From Chitinophagales bacterium (GTDB lineage: Bacteria; Bacteroidota; Bacteroidia; Chitinophagales; UBA2359), in the NCBI GenBank assembly GCA_020628375.1, contig JAHDFD010000002.1, positions 160,620 through 224,619 of the forward strand: 64,000 nt of DNA, written 5' to 3'. Below are positions 42,877 through 51,329 of this stretch, in pieces. The stretch's first letter is position 1, and the number at the start of each line of letters is the position of its first letter. The notes below the pieces were generated by a model. That model did not search any database, was not told where the DNA came from, and was given only the letters and a program-made list of their open reading frames with translations. The position numbers and the translations under genes were made by a program.

Positions 42877-44673
42877 ATGGAGCAATATTTAGTTTCAGCC
42901 AGAAAATATCGTCCGACAAAATTTGTCGACGTTGTAGGGCAACAGCACATTACAACAACCCTTAAAAATGCCATCAAACAAAATCAGGTTGCACAATCTT
43001 TTTTGTTTTGTGGTCCAAGAGGTGTAGGAAAAACAACTTGTGCTAGAATTTTAGCAAAGGTATTGAACTGTCAAAACCAAACAGAAGATAAAGAGCCTTG
43101 TAATGAATGTGATTCGTGTACCGCTTTCAACCAAAATGCTTCTTTCAATATTTTTGAATTAGACGCTGCCTCTAATAATGGTGTCGATGAGATCAGATTA
43201 TTGATTGAACAGGTAAGATTTGCCCCTCAGACAGGAAAATACAAGATCTATATTATAGATGAGGTACACATGCTTTCACCAGCGGCATTCAACGCTTTTC
43301 TGAAAACGTTGGAAGAACCGCCTTCTTATGCAATTTTCATTCTGGCAACAACAGAAAAACACAAACTTTTACCAACGATCATTTCCCGATGTCAGGTTTT
43401 TGATTTTCACAGAATCGGTAATCAGGATATTGTGAACCATCTTGCCTATATTGCAGAAGATGAAAAAACTGAAGCTGAACCGGAAGCATTACATATTATT
43501 GCCCAAAAAGCTGACGGAGGTCTAAGAGATGCCTTATCTATCTACGATAGAATGAGTAGCTTTTCTGCCGGAAAGATCAGCTACCAATCGGTTTTAGAGA
43601 ATTTGAATGTACTTGATTATGATTATTTCTTTAAAATAACTGATGGCATTCAATTACAGGACCGTTCATTATTAATGCTTACCATCGATGAAATTTTGAG
43701 AAATGGTTTTAATGGTGCAGAATTTATTTCAAGTTTAGCTAGCCATTTCAGAAATTTACTAATGGCAAAAGCCCCTAATACAGTAAAAATATTGGAAGTA
43801 AGTGAAAACTGGAAGAAAAAATACACTGAACAAGCAAGTGTTCTTTCAACCGGATTCATTCTAAGTTGCCTTAATATCGCCAATAACTGTTCTCTTGGTT
43901 ATAGAGATGCTAAAAACAAACGATTACAAATTGAATTAGCACTACTGAAAATGTGCTATCTGCAAGAAGCTATTGATTTAAGCAGACAAAGTATTACTGC
44001 TTCAGAGCAAAATACGAATATTCCTGTTACAGAAAAAAAAAATGAAATAAGCAAAACTGCGCCTGTTCAGAAAGCTGCAATTCAAACAAAAGAAACTGAA
44101 ATAAATAATACCGTTACTGCTCAGAAAAATGAAGTAAAACCTCTTCAAGCTGAACCTGCAGTGCCAACAAAACTTGAAGAGAAAGCTACTCCACAATTAA
44201 TTACCAAAACAAACAACAACGGCTCAGGAGGTTTGAAATTTGGTGCTTCTTTGGCATCAATTTCTTCTGATATTAAGAAGGAAATAGCTGGTAATACCAA
44301 ACCTAAACTAAACTACGAATCGAATGAGATAATTGGTTTATGGAACGATTTTGTAGCCAAGCATGATTCTCCGAGAACACAAGGTGTTTTACAACAACAT
44401 CAAATGAGTTTGGAAAGTAAAAAACTATTTACACAAACCAATTCTACTTTCAATCAGGCTGAGTTAAAAAACGAGATTAAAAAGTTTATTGAAGGCTTGA
44501 AGCATATTTATGAATCTGTGGAATTAAGCTACGAGGTGAATTATATAAAGCCTGAAAATGACCATCTTCCTAAAAAGGTTTACACCGCAGAGGATAAATA
44601 CAAAGTAATGGCTGAAAAAAATCCTGCTCTGGCAACATTAAAGCAAAACTTAGGATTAGAATTTGAATATTAG
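42877..44673 (+). CDS. dnaX: DNA polymerase III subunit gamma/tau
   Basis: This is the replication clamp-loader ATPase. Its 598 residues show ARKYRPTKFVDVVGQ (8-21), the Walker A CGPRGVGKTT (45-54), four zinc-binding Cys (C65, C75, C78, C81), the DEVH Walker B (128-131), ATTEKHKLLPTIISRC (157-172, sensor 1 and the SRC arginine finger), and a domain III helical region to about 365. A disordered linker (about 370-470) leads to a C-terminal domain that would be the tau-specific part. Within the linker, at codon 386 on, an A10 run may cause slippage (see separate entry). The gene is 100 bp downstream of a terminator and appears monocistronic. Confidence 0.96.
   Translation: MEQYLVSARKYRPTKFVDVVGQQHITTTLKNAIKQNQVAQSFLFCGPRGVGKTTCARILAKVLNCQNQTEDKEPCNECDSCTAFNQNASFNIFELDAASNNGVDEIRLLIEQVRFAPQTGKYKIYIIDEVHMLSPAAFNAFLKTLEEPPSYAIFILATTEKHKLLPTIISRCQVFDFHRIGNQDIVNHLAYIAEDEKTEAEPEALHIIAQKADGGLRDALSIYDRMSSFSAGKISYQSVLENLNVLDYDYFFKITDGIQLQDRSLLMLTIDEILRNGFNGAEFISSLASHFRNLLMAKAPNTVKILEVSENWKKKYTEQASVLSTGFILSCLNIANNCSLGYRDAKNKRLQIELALLKMCYLQEAIDLSRQSITASEQNTNIPVTEKKNEISKTAPVQKAAIQTKETEINNTVTAQKNEVKPLQAEPAVPTKLEEKATPQLITKTNNNGSGGLKFGASLASISSDIKKEIAGNTKPKLNYESNEIIGLWNDFVAKHDSPRTQGVLQQHQMSLESKKLFTQTNSTFNQAELKNEIKKFIEGLKHIYESVELSYEVNYIKPENDHLPKKVYTAEDKYKVMAEKNPALATLKQNLGLEFEY
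44033..44042 (+). promoter_or_regulatory. A10 slippage tract in dnaX
   Basis: The normal frame reads GAA AAA AAA AAT GAA. Adding one A gives AAA AAA AAA TGA; removing one A gives AAA AAA ATG AAA TAA. Both alternative frames stop within five codons, near residue 389. This is the arrangement expected of a site producing a short gamma-like form after domain III. Confidence 0.6.
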
Positions 44674-44679
44674 CATTCG

Positions 44680-45090
44680 TTAAACACTTGGGTATTCTAC
44701 AAAATTTCGAGGTGTCTCATACAAGCGCACTTGAATATCCAAATGATCGTCGATAGCTGCGCGTAAATAATTGTAAATGACGATCACAATATTTTCGGCT
44801 GTAGGATTCAGGTTTTTAAAGTCGTCAACATCAAGATTCAGGTTTTTATGGTCGAATCTGGCATCAACCTCTTTCTTTATGATGTCTTTTAATACCTTCA
44901 TGTCAATCACATAGCCCGTTTCCTTATCAATTTCACCGGTAACTTTTACTGTCAGATCATAATTATGACCATGAAAGTTAGGATTATTACACAACCCAAA
45001 TACTTCTTTATTCTTTTCATCGCTCCAATTTGGATTGTGTAAACGATGAGCAGCATTGAAATGTGTTTTTCTGAATACAGATACCTTCAT
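44680..45090 (-). CDS. queD: 6-carboxytetrahydropterin synthase / 6-pyruvoyltetrahydropterin synthase homologue
   Basis: The 136-residue protein matches the QueD/PTPS family, which converts dihydroneopterin triphosphate into 6-carboxytetrahydropterin in the preQ0/queuosine pathway. The zinc ligands are His in FNAAHRL (about residue 15) and the HGH pair in CNNPNFHGHNYDLTV (about 34-48), with Cys34 as the likely catalytic residue. DMKVLKDIIKKEVDARFDHKNLN (about 72-94) supplies the catalytic Asp-His. YETPRNFVEY is the usual end. Other que genes are not in the window, so QueD rather than a biopterin enzyme is inferred from family size. It is convergent with dnaX, 6 bp apart. Confidence 0.88.
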   Translation of the reverse strand: MKVSVFRKTHFNAAHRLHNPNWSDEKNKEVFGLCNNPNFHGHNYDLTVKVTGEIDKETGYVIDMKVLKDIIKKEVDARFDHKNLNLDVDDFKNLNPTAENIVIVIYNYLRAAIDDHLDIQVRLYETPRNFVEYPSV

Positions 45091-45134
45091 AGGGTAATTT
45101 TTGAAATAAACATAAGGAATTAGAATTGGTTCAA

Positions 45135-46352
45135 TTATTTTCTAAGTGCCTCAGTAACTTTTAGCTTTCCGATTTTCCAGACTGGATACCAGTTAATACA
45201 TATAGCAATAATTAAAACCCAAAGTGCCTGCGTATAAAAAATCTCAGGATTTAAGGAAAAATGAAGCACAGGTTCAATATCATATTTTTCGGCAAAATCA
45301 GTCAGATCGGCTCCTAAATGTATCGGGTTATAATAGAAATAAGTGAGTACAGGAATACTGAATAATACACCAAATAAAACACCTGACATTGCCAATAGTA
45401 TGCCTTCTAATACCTGAATAACAATTAATTTCCATCTTTTCATTCCGATTGATATCAGCACTCCGAATTCGTACAAACGTTCTGTGGTCATCATTAGAAT
45501 AGTTCCGAACATACCAAAACCAATAATCAGATAAAGAATCCCCAAAGCGATCTGTCCGGCAGCATTATCAGCTTCTATTAACTGAATCAATTCGGGTAAC
45601 ATTTCTTTCCAGTGCATTGTTTCCAGCTCTTTTCCTTGCAGCTCATTTTTCAATGCTAATGCAATTCCTTCACTCTTTCTTGGATATTCGGTATGAACGA
45701 TTAAAGAACTTAATCTATTTTCAGCATTATACAAGTATTGTGCGGTGTTTAGTGGCAAGCAGACCAATGAAGCACTAAGCTGTGGTGAGCCATATCGAAC
45801 GGTACCTGCAATTGGATATTTACCGGCTGCACTTGCTCCCTGATAGCCCATTCCCAGAAGGACCAAAGTGTCGCCAATACCTAGGTTTAAATATTCTGCC
45901 AACCTTTCTCCCAGTATTACTTCATCTTTTCCTTTACTGAAATAACTTCCATCTACTAATTTAGACGACAAGTTAAGAATATGGCTTTCGGCTTCAGGAT
46001 CAACTCCTGTAACCATTACACCTCTGGTTAAATCTCCGGCAGATGCCAATGCAAATGATTCCAGTCTAGGAATAATGGCTGAAACTTTATCATGTTCCAA
46101 AATAGTTTGTTTTAAACTATCTGAAAAGACCAGCGTATTCTCAAGCGACTTTTCTTTCCAGTATCCTTCAGCATGTACCTGCGTATATCCGGTGTAGTAG
46201 CCAACTACATTTTTTATCATATTATCATAAACACCAAATTGTAAAGAACGCATCAGCAAAGCAAAAAAAACAGCAAAGAAAACAGAAGCCATGGTTATCA
46301 TGCTTCTTCTCTTATTTCTGAATAAATTTCTAATCGCTAATCGTAAATACAT
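45135..46352 (-). CDS. FtsX/LolC-like ABC transporter permease
   Basis: The 405-residue inner membrane protein has one N-terminal transmembrane helix, a large periplasmic MacB/PCD-like domain (about 45-270, with GVMVTGVDPEAE and KDEVILGERLAEYLNLGIGDTLVL) and three C-terminal helices, the second with LYEFGVLISIGMKRWKLIVIQVLEGI, typical of FtsX-type permeases. Such permeases work with an ABC ATPase in lipoprotein sorting or substrate extrusion. The gene is 50 bp downstream of a LolA-like gene on the same strand, but no ATPase gene is adjacent in either direction, so the ATPase must be elsewhere. The ATG at 46352 is clear. Confidence 0.9.
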   Translation of the reverse strand: MYLRLAIRNLFRNKRRSMITMASVFFAVFFALLMRSLQFGVYDNMIKNVVGYYTGYTQVHAEGYWKEKSLENTLVFSDSLKQTILEHDKVSAIIPRLESFALASAGDLTRGVMVTGVDPEAESHILNLSSKLVDGSYFSKGKDEVILGERLAEYLNLGIGDTLVLLGMGYQGASAAGKYPIAGTVRYGSPQLSASLVCLPLNTAQYLYNAENRLSSLIVHTEYPRKSEGIALALKNELQGKELETMHWKEMLPELIQLIEADNAAGQIALGILYLIIGFGMFGTILMMTTERLYEFGVLISIGMKRWKLIVIQVLEGILLAMSGVLFGVLFSIPVLTYFYYNPIHLGADLTDFAEKYDIEPVLHFSLNPEIFYTQALWVLIIAICINWYPVWKIGKLKVTEALRK

Positions 46353-46402
46353 TAGAAGATTGGATAAAGTTAATTAACACATTTAGTGCAAGATCTAAGA
46401 AT

Positions 46403-47164
46403 CTATCTTAAAGCGTTTTTCATTTTTTGTTGTGAAAAGAACGAAGACTCGATTGGGCGATCAAAAAAGATTTCAAGATATTCGATTCTGGTTTTATTTC
46501 CATCATCTTCAACCGGAATCACTTCAACTAATGTTGGCACTTTTCTTCCGTCCATTTCTTTGATATTAGAAAAAGTCATCTCATTAACAAGAAAATCATC
46601 TTCATCGTAAAACTCTGCTCTCAATTCAATAAATTCCTCTTTAGAAAACCAAGAATATATTTTCCCCCACACTACAGGAGCATCTGGCTTCGGTAATAGT
46701 TCAACTTTGTAACAGTCATAATCTCCAATTTGCTCTTCGCCAATAATTGTGTGTGTGTAATCTTCTAAAATTGAAGCTGCTTTAACCAGATCGTCATTCG
46801 TAAAATCAGAGCCCATCCATGATTGCATCATCATTGAAGGTGGCAATTTAACCACTCTTGCTATGTTGGGCACCCAATTATAAATTTCTTGCTCTCTTTT
46901 AAGGAAAGCGGTTCCTTTTTCCCTTGCTGGTGATTCAACAGCGATCAAGGCAAAATCATCGCCCAAAGACCAACTTTTCATCACCATTTCACGGGTGTAT
47001 TTGGGTCTTATAATACTCATTTTAATCGTTGCCTGATGGGTTGCTCCCCGAACGTGTTCCTGAGATCGTTCAATAATTTCTGCAGCGGTAATTTCCTGAG
47101 CACTCAACTCACTAAAGTTGCAATATAAGATGGTAAGTATAAATAGGACTAAAAAGTTTTTCAT
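46403..47164 (-). CDS. LolA-like outer membrane lipoprotein-sorting protein
   Basis: The 253-residue product has a signal peptide (about 1-22, ending SELSAQ) and the domain of the outer membrane lipoprotein-sorting protein family (LolA-like, about 25-253): ARVVKLPPSMMMQSWMGSDFTNDDLVKA and YDCYKVELLPKPDAPVVWGKIYSWF are both characteristic. This family carries lipoproteins or lipids across the periplasm, but its members with ABC permeases are poorly characterised. It lies directly upstream of the permease gene, 50 bp away, so the two probably work together. A dyad at 47219-47241 lies in the divergent region upstream. Confidence 0.88.
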   Translation of the reverse strand: MKNFLVLFILTILYCNFSELSAQEITAAEIIERSQEHVRGATHQATIKMSIIRPKYTREMVMKSWSLGDDFALIAVESPAREKGTAFLKREQEIYNWVPNIARVVKLPPSMMMQSWMGSDFTNDDLVKAASILEDYTHTIIGEEQIGDYDCYKVELLPKPDAPVVWGKIYSWFSKEEFIELRAEFYDEDDFLVNEMTFSNIKEMDGRKVPTLVEVIPVEDDGNKTRIEYLEIFFDRPIESSFFSQQKMKNALR

Positions 47165-47218
47165 ACAATATAGATACTACTAGTATAGCAAGGATTAAAT
47201 TTGAAAAATCAAAACAAA

Positions 47219-47241
47219 GTTACATTGTTAAACCATGTAAC
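47219..47241. promoter_or_regulatory. GTTACAT-N9-ATGTAAC dyad
   Basis: A perfect 7-bp inverted repeat lies between the divergent genes at 47164 and 47275. Its size and symmetry fit a dimeric regulator's operator; no known regulator is assigned. Confidence 0.45.
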
Positions 47242-47274
47242 GGCATTTGAGTTCAAGAACTAAAAGAAAATTTT

Positions 47275-47823
47275 ATGCATTGGCTGAAATTATTGATTAT
47301 TCCATTAAATATTATTGCTTTTCAGACAGAAGCTTGTCAGCAAAAATCTGCTGAAGTAAATAACAAAGAAGTTACAGTGAAAGAAGAAGTGAACAATAAT
47401 TCTATAAATTCAACTCCCATGTTAACCGGAACATGGGTAGAATCGGGAATAAACGAAAAAGGGGTTTATCGGCTTGCACCACGAAGAGGAGGGTTAAGTA
47501 AAATGGTTTTTAACGAAGATGGAACGATGATTCATAAAGGCGCATTGAACTGCGGTTTTGGAAAACAGTTTGAAGGCACTTTCAAGGTAGTTGATGACTC
47601 AAAAAAACTAGTTGCCAATTATAACCGTACAACGAAATATATGGGTCCTGATAAAGACCCACAGCCTATTGATGAATCTGAAGAATATACCATTGTTGAT
47701 ATTACTACTAATACTTTAGTGCTTATTCGTAAAGATGGTTTTGGTGGAGAAAAGCAAATAGCCTATATCAAAGAAACTGTTTGGGAGACTATGGAATCGA
47801 ATGAGTATGTGAAAGAAGAATAA
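47275..47823 (+). CDS. Hypothetical exported protein (182 aa)
   Basis: I do not recognise this family. The N-terminus MHWLKLLIIPLNIIAFQTEAC looks like a signal peptide, perhaps of lipoprotein type with Cys21 following FQTEA, but this is not a clean lipobox. After a polar linker (about 22-48) comes a small beta-rich domain with LTGTWVESGINEKGVYRLAP, MVFNEDGTMIHKGALNCGFGKQFEGTF and DITTNTLVLIRKDGFG (about 50-170), which resembles lipocalin-like domains. It faces the LolA-like gene, with a dyad between them, and ends two bases before a convergent zinc-ribbon gene. An envelope location is likely. Confidence 0.75.
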   Translation: MHWLKLLIIPLNIIAFQTEACQQKSAEVNNKEVTVKEEVNNNSINSTPMLTGTWVESGINEKGVYRLAPRRGGLSKMVFNEDGTMIHKGALNCGFGKQFEGTFKVVDDSKKLVANYNRTTKYMGPDKDPQPIDESEEYTIVDITTNTLVLIRKDGFGGEKQIAYIKETVWETMESNEYVKEE

Positions 47824-47825
47824 AT

Positions 47826-48107
47826 TCAGACGCTTACGCCACAGTTTTTACATACTTTTCCATTTCCATCGTTTTTAAGTTGAATACCTGAGACATGGGT
47901 TTCAACAAATTGCTGAATGAAAGCTTTTTGATGTTTGGAATCGTGATTGATATTATCTTTTGTTTGATCTTTCACGTACTCACGATATTGACCATCATAA
48001 GCTTGTGTTCCCCAACAGTTAGGGCAGGCTCCTGCTTCAAATATTTCTTCATTCGTGAAAATTTCTGAAGATTTTTTCTTACCAAATAATTTTTCTAAGA
48101 ATCCCAT
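47826..48107 (-). CDS. Small zinc-ribbon-like protein
   Basis: The 93-residue cytoplasmic protein begins MGFLEKLFGKKKS, a short amphipathic segment, and has two CxxC pairs, ACPNCWGT near residue 27 and KVCKNCGVSV at the C-terminus, which could bind one zinc ion. The middle is a charged helix, and His residues lie in NINHDSKHQK and QFVETHVSG. I cannot name the family. It is followed, 10 bp downstream of its start, by the DUF547 gene upstream, so the two are likely transcribed together (48118-48948 first). Confidence 0.78.
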   Translation of the reverse strand: MGFLEKLFGKKKSSEIFTNEEIFEAGACPNCWGTQAYDGQYREYVKDQTKDNINHDSKHQKAFIQQFVETHVSGIQLKNDGNGKVCKNCGVSV

Positions 48108-48117
48108 TTGTTTATAT

Positions 48118-48948
48118 TTATTCGTTCAAATTCCAATTATAATCCATATACTGAACTTCGATATCTTCTGCTATCTTCTTATCGAGAAATTGATTTAGAT
48201 AAGCTATTAAAGTAGTTTTTTTAGTAAAATCTTTTTCAAACCAACTAAAGATCTTCGATACTTTAACAGGTATTTCTGAAAAGTTATTCTTTTCCAAATC
48301 ATTCACAAAATCCATAGCCTGATCGTTTAACTGCTGTTCAAGTTTTTCTGCCAAATAAGCTTCATTCAATAACTTTGGACAAGAAACCGATGCACAATTA
48401 ATAGCAAAATGAATTCTTGGTTCATTGAATTTCTTTCTTAAAATTTCATGTTCAACAGTATTCAGGTCAAACTCATTCCCACCAATAGTAAAGAATTTAA
48501 TATCCCAGGGGGAATTTATCATCGGAATATCACCTGCAATATTTTTAATACTTTGTACTGGATAATGTTGAACAATTAATTGAACAGTAAAGGCATTATA
48601 CACATTTATCCAATAAGCAAGCTGTTCATTAGAATTCCAATTCTCATTAGGTGGCCGATTACTTAAAAGCTGTAAATACTGATTTAGTTGAAGACTATCT
48701 TCGATAAACCCTTTGTAATTCACATTCCCTGATGTTGAAACATGTTGTTTCAGCAAAGTATTCCAAATTTGATGTGAAGGAACATCTGCATTATTGTTAT
48801 CAAAATCAGTAAAATTCACCTTTTCTCCACGTAACTGTTTAATAAAAGTGAGAAGTTTTAAACCTACTTCATTGGCACTACAACTAGAGATTTGAAAAAC
48901 AACGATAAGACTCAATAGTAACAAAAAGTATTTGAACACTTTTTTCAT
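48118..48948 (-). CDS. DUF547 lipoprotein
   Basis: The 276-residue product has a signal peptide with a lipobox-like FQISSCSAN (Cys23) and a DUF547 domain (about 60-255). The family hallmarks are AYWINVYNAFTVQLI (about 110-124), HEILRKKFNEPRIHFAINCASVSCPKL (about 165-192) and a C-terminal SWFEKDF. DUF547 is widespread and uncharacterised, so no reaction is given. It is 10 bp upstream of the small zinc-ribbon gene. Its periplasmic or membrane-anchored location is inferred from the lipobox. Confidence 0.9.
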   Translation of the reverse strand: MKKVFKYFLLLLSLIVVFQISSCSANEVGLKLLTFIKQLRGEKVNFTDFDNNNADVPSHQIWNTLLKQHVSTSGNVNYKGFIEDSLQLNQYLQLLSNRPPNENWNSNEQLAYWINVYNAFTVQLIVQHYPVQSIKNIAGDIPMINSPWDIKFFTIGGNEFDLNTVEHEILRKKFNEPRIHFAINCASVSCPKLLNEAYLAEKLEQQLNDQAMDFVNDLEKNNFSEIPVKVSKIFSWFEKDFTKKTTLIAYLNQFLDKKIAEDIEVQYMDYNWNLNE

Positions 48949-49011
48949 AAGCCTAAGTTCTACAAAAAATTAAGAGAAAGGGGTCTTTTGATAGACAAAT
49001 ATGAACTTCCA

Positions 49012-50220
49012 TCATGAGAAAGCATAACTTGCTCCAAAAACGATAATCGAAATAACAATTCCTATTAAGAAAACATCATAGGATAATCTAATGTAGTGAT
49101 ACTTATTATTTAATTCCACGCCTAATGAATATATATCGTGAACAATTGTTGGGTACAACATATCGCGATTCTTAAGCATATTACCCACCATAGTTTGATA
49201 ACTTTTTTCATTCAGAAAATGAAAATCATCAAATGTCATTAGTCCTTTTATCGCCCTTCCAAAATCAAGTGCTGTAGCTTTCTTAGGTTTCTGAGGTCGG
49301 GAAGCAAAAATGGCAAAGGTTATTGAAATAAGATTGGTCGCTAATATACACAGTACCGGAAAGATCAAGTAAAAATCTTCTTTTACTAAGGGTAGTAGTG
49401 TACCTACAACAACCGAAATAATGATGGCATTTATGGTAAGGAGGATATTCGATTTATTATCTAATATTTGTCTTCGGGTATAAAGGTTTCTCGAAGCCAG
49501 TCTAAACCAGGTTTCTACACCTCTGTCCGGTATTTTTTCGTATTTATCTACCTTTTTCTTGAAAACTTTAAGTTGCTGTTGATCAACTTCCAGGTCTTTC
49601 ATCAACATTGCATCACGCTTCTCATCCAAGACCTTAAGTGTATTCTTCGCCCACTTTTTCCGATCATCCAATAGAGAGCCATACTGACGAGAACCATACA
49701 AAGAATAAAAAGTACACTCATCGAACTTATCTTTAAGTTTCATGATAAGCAACTCATCGGTAATGTGTCCATTATAAAAGACTTCGAGTTCTTTTTTGTA
49801 TTCATGGTAGTCGTCATCAACCGTACTGAGTACACCTACTTGTTGTACATCTTTGAATACCATTTGGGCAAGCGCTAGCTCTTCATCTTTATGGGTTTCA
49901 TCTGAGAGATTACTTAGTATAAGATCACTAACCGGTCCTTTATTCTCAAGTTCGCTAACAGCATCGGTTACCAACTCGTAACACTCCTTTGAATGGGTAG
50001 AATAACCATTATACATACATAAATAACGTATAGGAATGCTTAATATAATACTGACCTTCTCATTTTGAGTGAGTGGTTCATATTGCATTAACTCTTGGGC
50101 AATAGACAACTCTACCCCCATCAATTTAGGCGTATGATAGGGAAAATTAATCTGCCATTCGGCATTTTCGTCGTAATCAACCTGCAACTGCTCCACCAAT
50201 GTCTGAAGATCGAAATCCAT
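49012..50220 (-). CDS. Pycsar-type transmembrane effector (DUF5706) with degenerate HD-like domain
   Basis: The C-terminal part (about 235-400) matches DUF5706/PycTM: GVETWFRLASRN, LDNKSNILLTINAIIISVVVG, a second helix after KEDFYLIFP, then NEKSYQTMVGNMLKNRDMLYPTIVHDIYSLG and a third helix near the end. PycTM proteins are effectors of the Pycsar anti-phage systems, triggered by cyclic CMP or UMP, and the domain is often fused to an HD domain. Residues 20-200 align by eye with that HD domain, but the metal residues are lost: YHTPKLM where YHN.EHT is expected, and IRYLCMYN where FHDTGY is expected. No pyrimidine cyclase gene lies nearby. Confidence 0.75.
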   Translation of the reverse strand: MDFDLQTLVEQLQVDYDENAEWQINFPYHTPKLMGVELSIAQELMQYEPLTQNEKVSIILSIPIRYLCMYNGYSTHSKECYELVTDAVSELENKGPVSDLILSNLSDETHKDEELALAQMVFKDVQQVGVLSTVDDDYHEYKKELEVFYNGHITDELLIMKLKDKFDECTFYSLYGSRQYGSLLDDRKKWAKNTLKVLDEKRDAMLMKDLEVDQQQLKVFKKKVDKYEKIPDRGVETWFRLASRNLYTRRQILDNKSNILLTINAIIISVVVGTLLPLVKEDFYLIFPVLCILATNLISITFAIFASRPQKPKKATALDFGRAIKGLMTFDDFHFLNEKSYQTMVGNMLKNRDMLYPTIVHDIYSLGVELNNKYHYIRLSYDVFLIGIVISIIVFGASYAFS

Positions 50221-50301
50221 AGATCATTATATCAACCGAACTATATAAGCAAATAGCGTTCCGTTAACAGAAAATAATTGAACAAAATATTATATACGGT
50301 C

Positions 50302-51180
50302 TTATTTGAGTGCGGTTACAATTTCTTCAAAAGCCCTTTTAGCTTCTGGTATAGGAAAAAACATCCATGTATGAATCATTTTCGGATATTCGTGGTAATT
50401 AACATTAACACCTGCTTCTGCCGCCTTCTGAGCAAACTTCTTACCGTCGGGATAAAGCATATCGTAGGTACCACAAAAAATATCCATTGCTGGTAAACCA
50501 CTCAAGTCTGCATATACTGGCGAAAAATTAGTATCAAGCGGATTGGCTCCATTTATGTACCATTTACCGCAGGTAGCAATTCCATCTATTGCAAGAAATG
50601 GATCTATTTCTGTAATCGCCCAGGCCTCCTCGTTACTCATTGTCATTTCTACCGCAGGGCTTAATGGAATCAATTTGCTAACCATAGGAATATTATTTTC
50701 CTTTGCCCATAAAGTAGTGGTGATAATCAAATTTCCACCTGCCGAATCTCCCGCCATTACTATATTTTCAGGATCGTATTCATTAATGAAGTACTTATAA
50801 ACCGACTGAATACTTTTTTGAATTATTCGATGGTCATGTTCGGGTGTTTTGGGGTAATCAACCATTATGACAGTATAACCAGTTCTTTTTATTATTTTGG
50901 AAAGAAAATGCCAGTGAACATTCATTGGACCAGAAATAAAAGCGCCTCCATGAATATAGAAAAGCACTTTATTCGATTCTGTATTTTTAGGTTTTATGAC
51001 ATGAACAATAGAACCATCAATATCCATTCGTTCTTTACTACAGTTACCGAAAAACCAAAAAGGAGGCTTATGAAGGTCTAATAATCTCAACAAACGCAAG
51101 TTCAACTTTTGTGTTTTTAGCAGCCTGCGAATAGTATTTCGCATAATGAACTTAGTTATTTTACTTCTCAGACTCTCCAT
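50302..51180 (-). CDS. Alpha/beta hydrolase of the hormone-sensitive lipase family
   Basis: The 292-residue esterase has the HSL-type oxyanion motif HGGAFISG (about 77-84), the nucleophile elbow GDSAGGN (about 145-151), an Asp near residue 240 (CGTYDMLYPDG) and a catalytic His in MIHTWMF. The first 60 residues form a basic amphipathic helix without a signal peptide, as in other family IV esterases. It may act on short-chain esters in the cytosol; the natural substrate is unknown. It lies divergently from crtI, about 150 bp away, and is not clearly linked to it. Confidence 0.88.
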   Translation of the reverse strand: MESLRSKITKFIMRNTIRRLLKTQKLNLRLLRLLDLHKPPFWFFGNCSKERMDIDGSIVHVIKPKNTESNKVLFYIHGGAFISGPMNVHWHFLSKIIKRTGYTVIMVDYPKTPEHDHRIIQKSIQSVYKYFINEYDPENIVMAGDSAGGNLIITTTLWAKENNIPMVSKLIPLSPAVEMTMSNEEAWAITEIDPFLAIDGIATCGKWYINGANPLDTNFSPVYADLSGLPAMDIFCGTYDMLYPDGKKFAQKAAEAGVNVNYHEYPKMIHTWMFFPIPEAKRAFEEIVTALK

Positions 51181-51329
51181 ATAATTGTTAATTCAAATCT
51201 TATTAAGAAAGTTTTTTTGATATTTCTCAACCAAATCAAAACTTTCATTGTTAGGTGAACATCATTTCAAAAACAGCTCACGAATTTAGTTATTCTTTGC
51301 TTGAATAATGTTAAAACTTTTATTGTATT

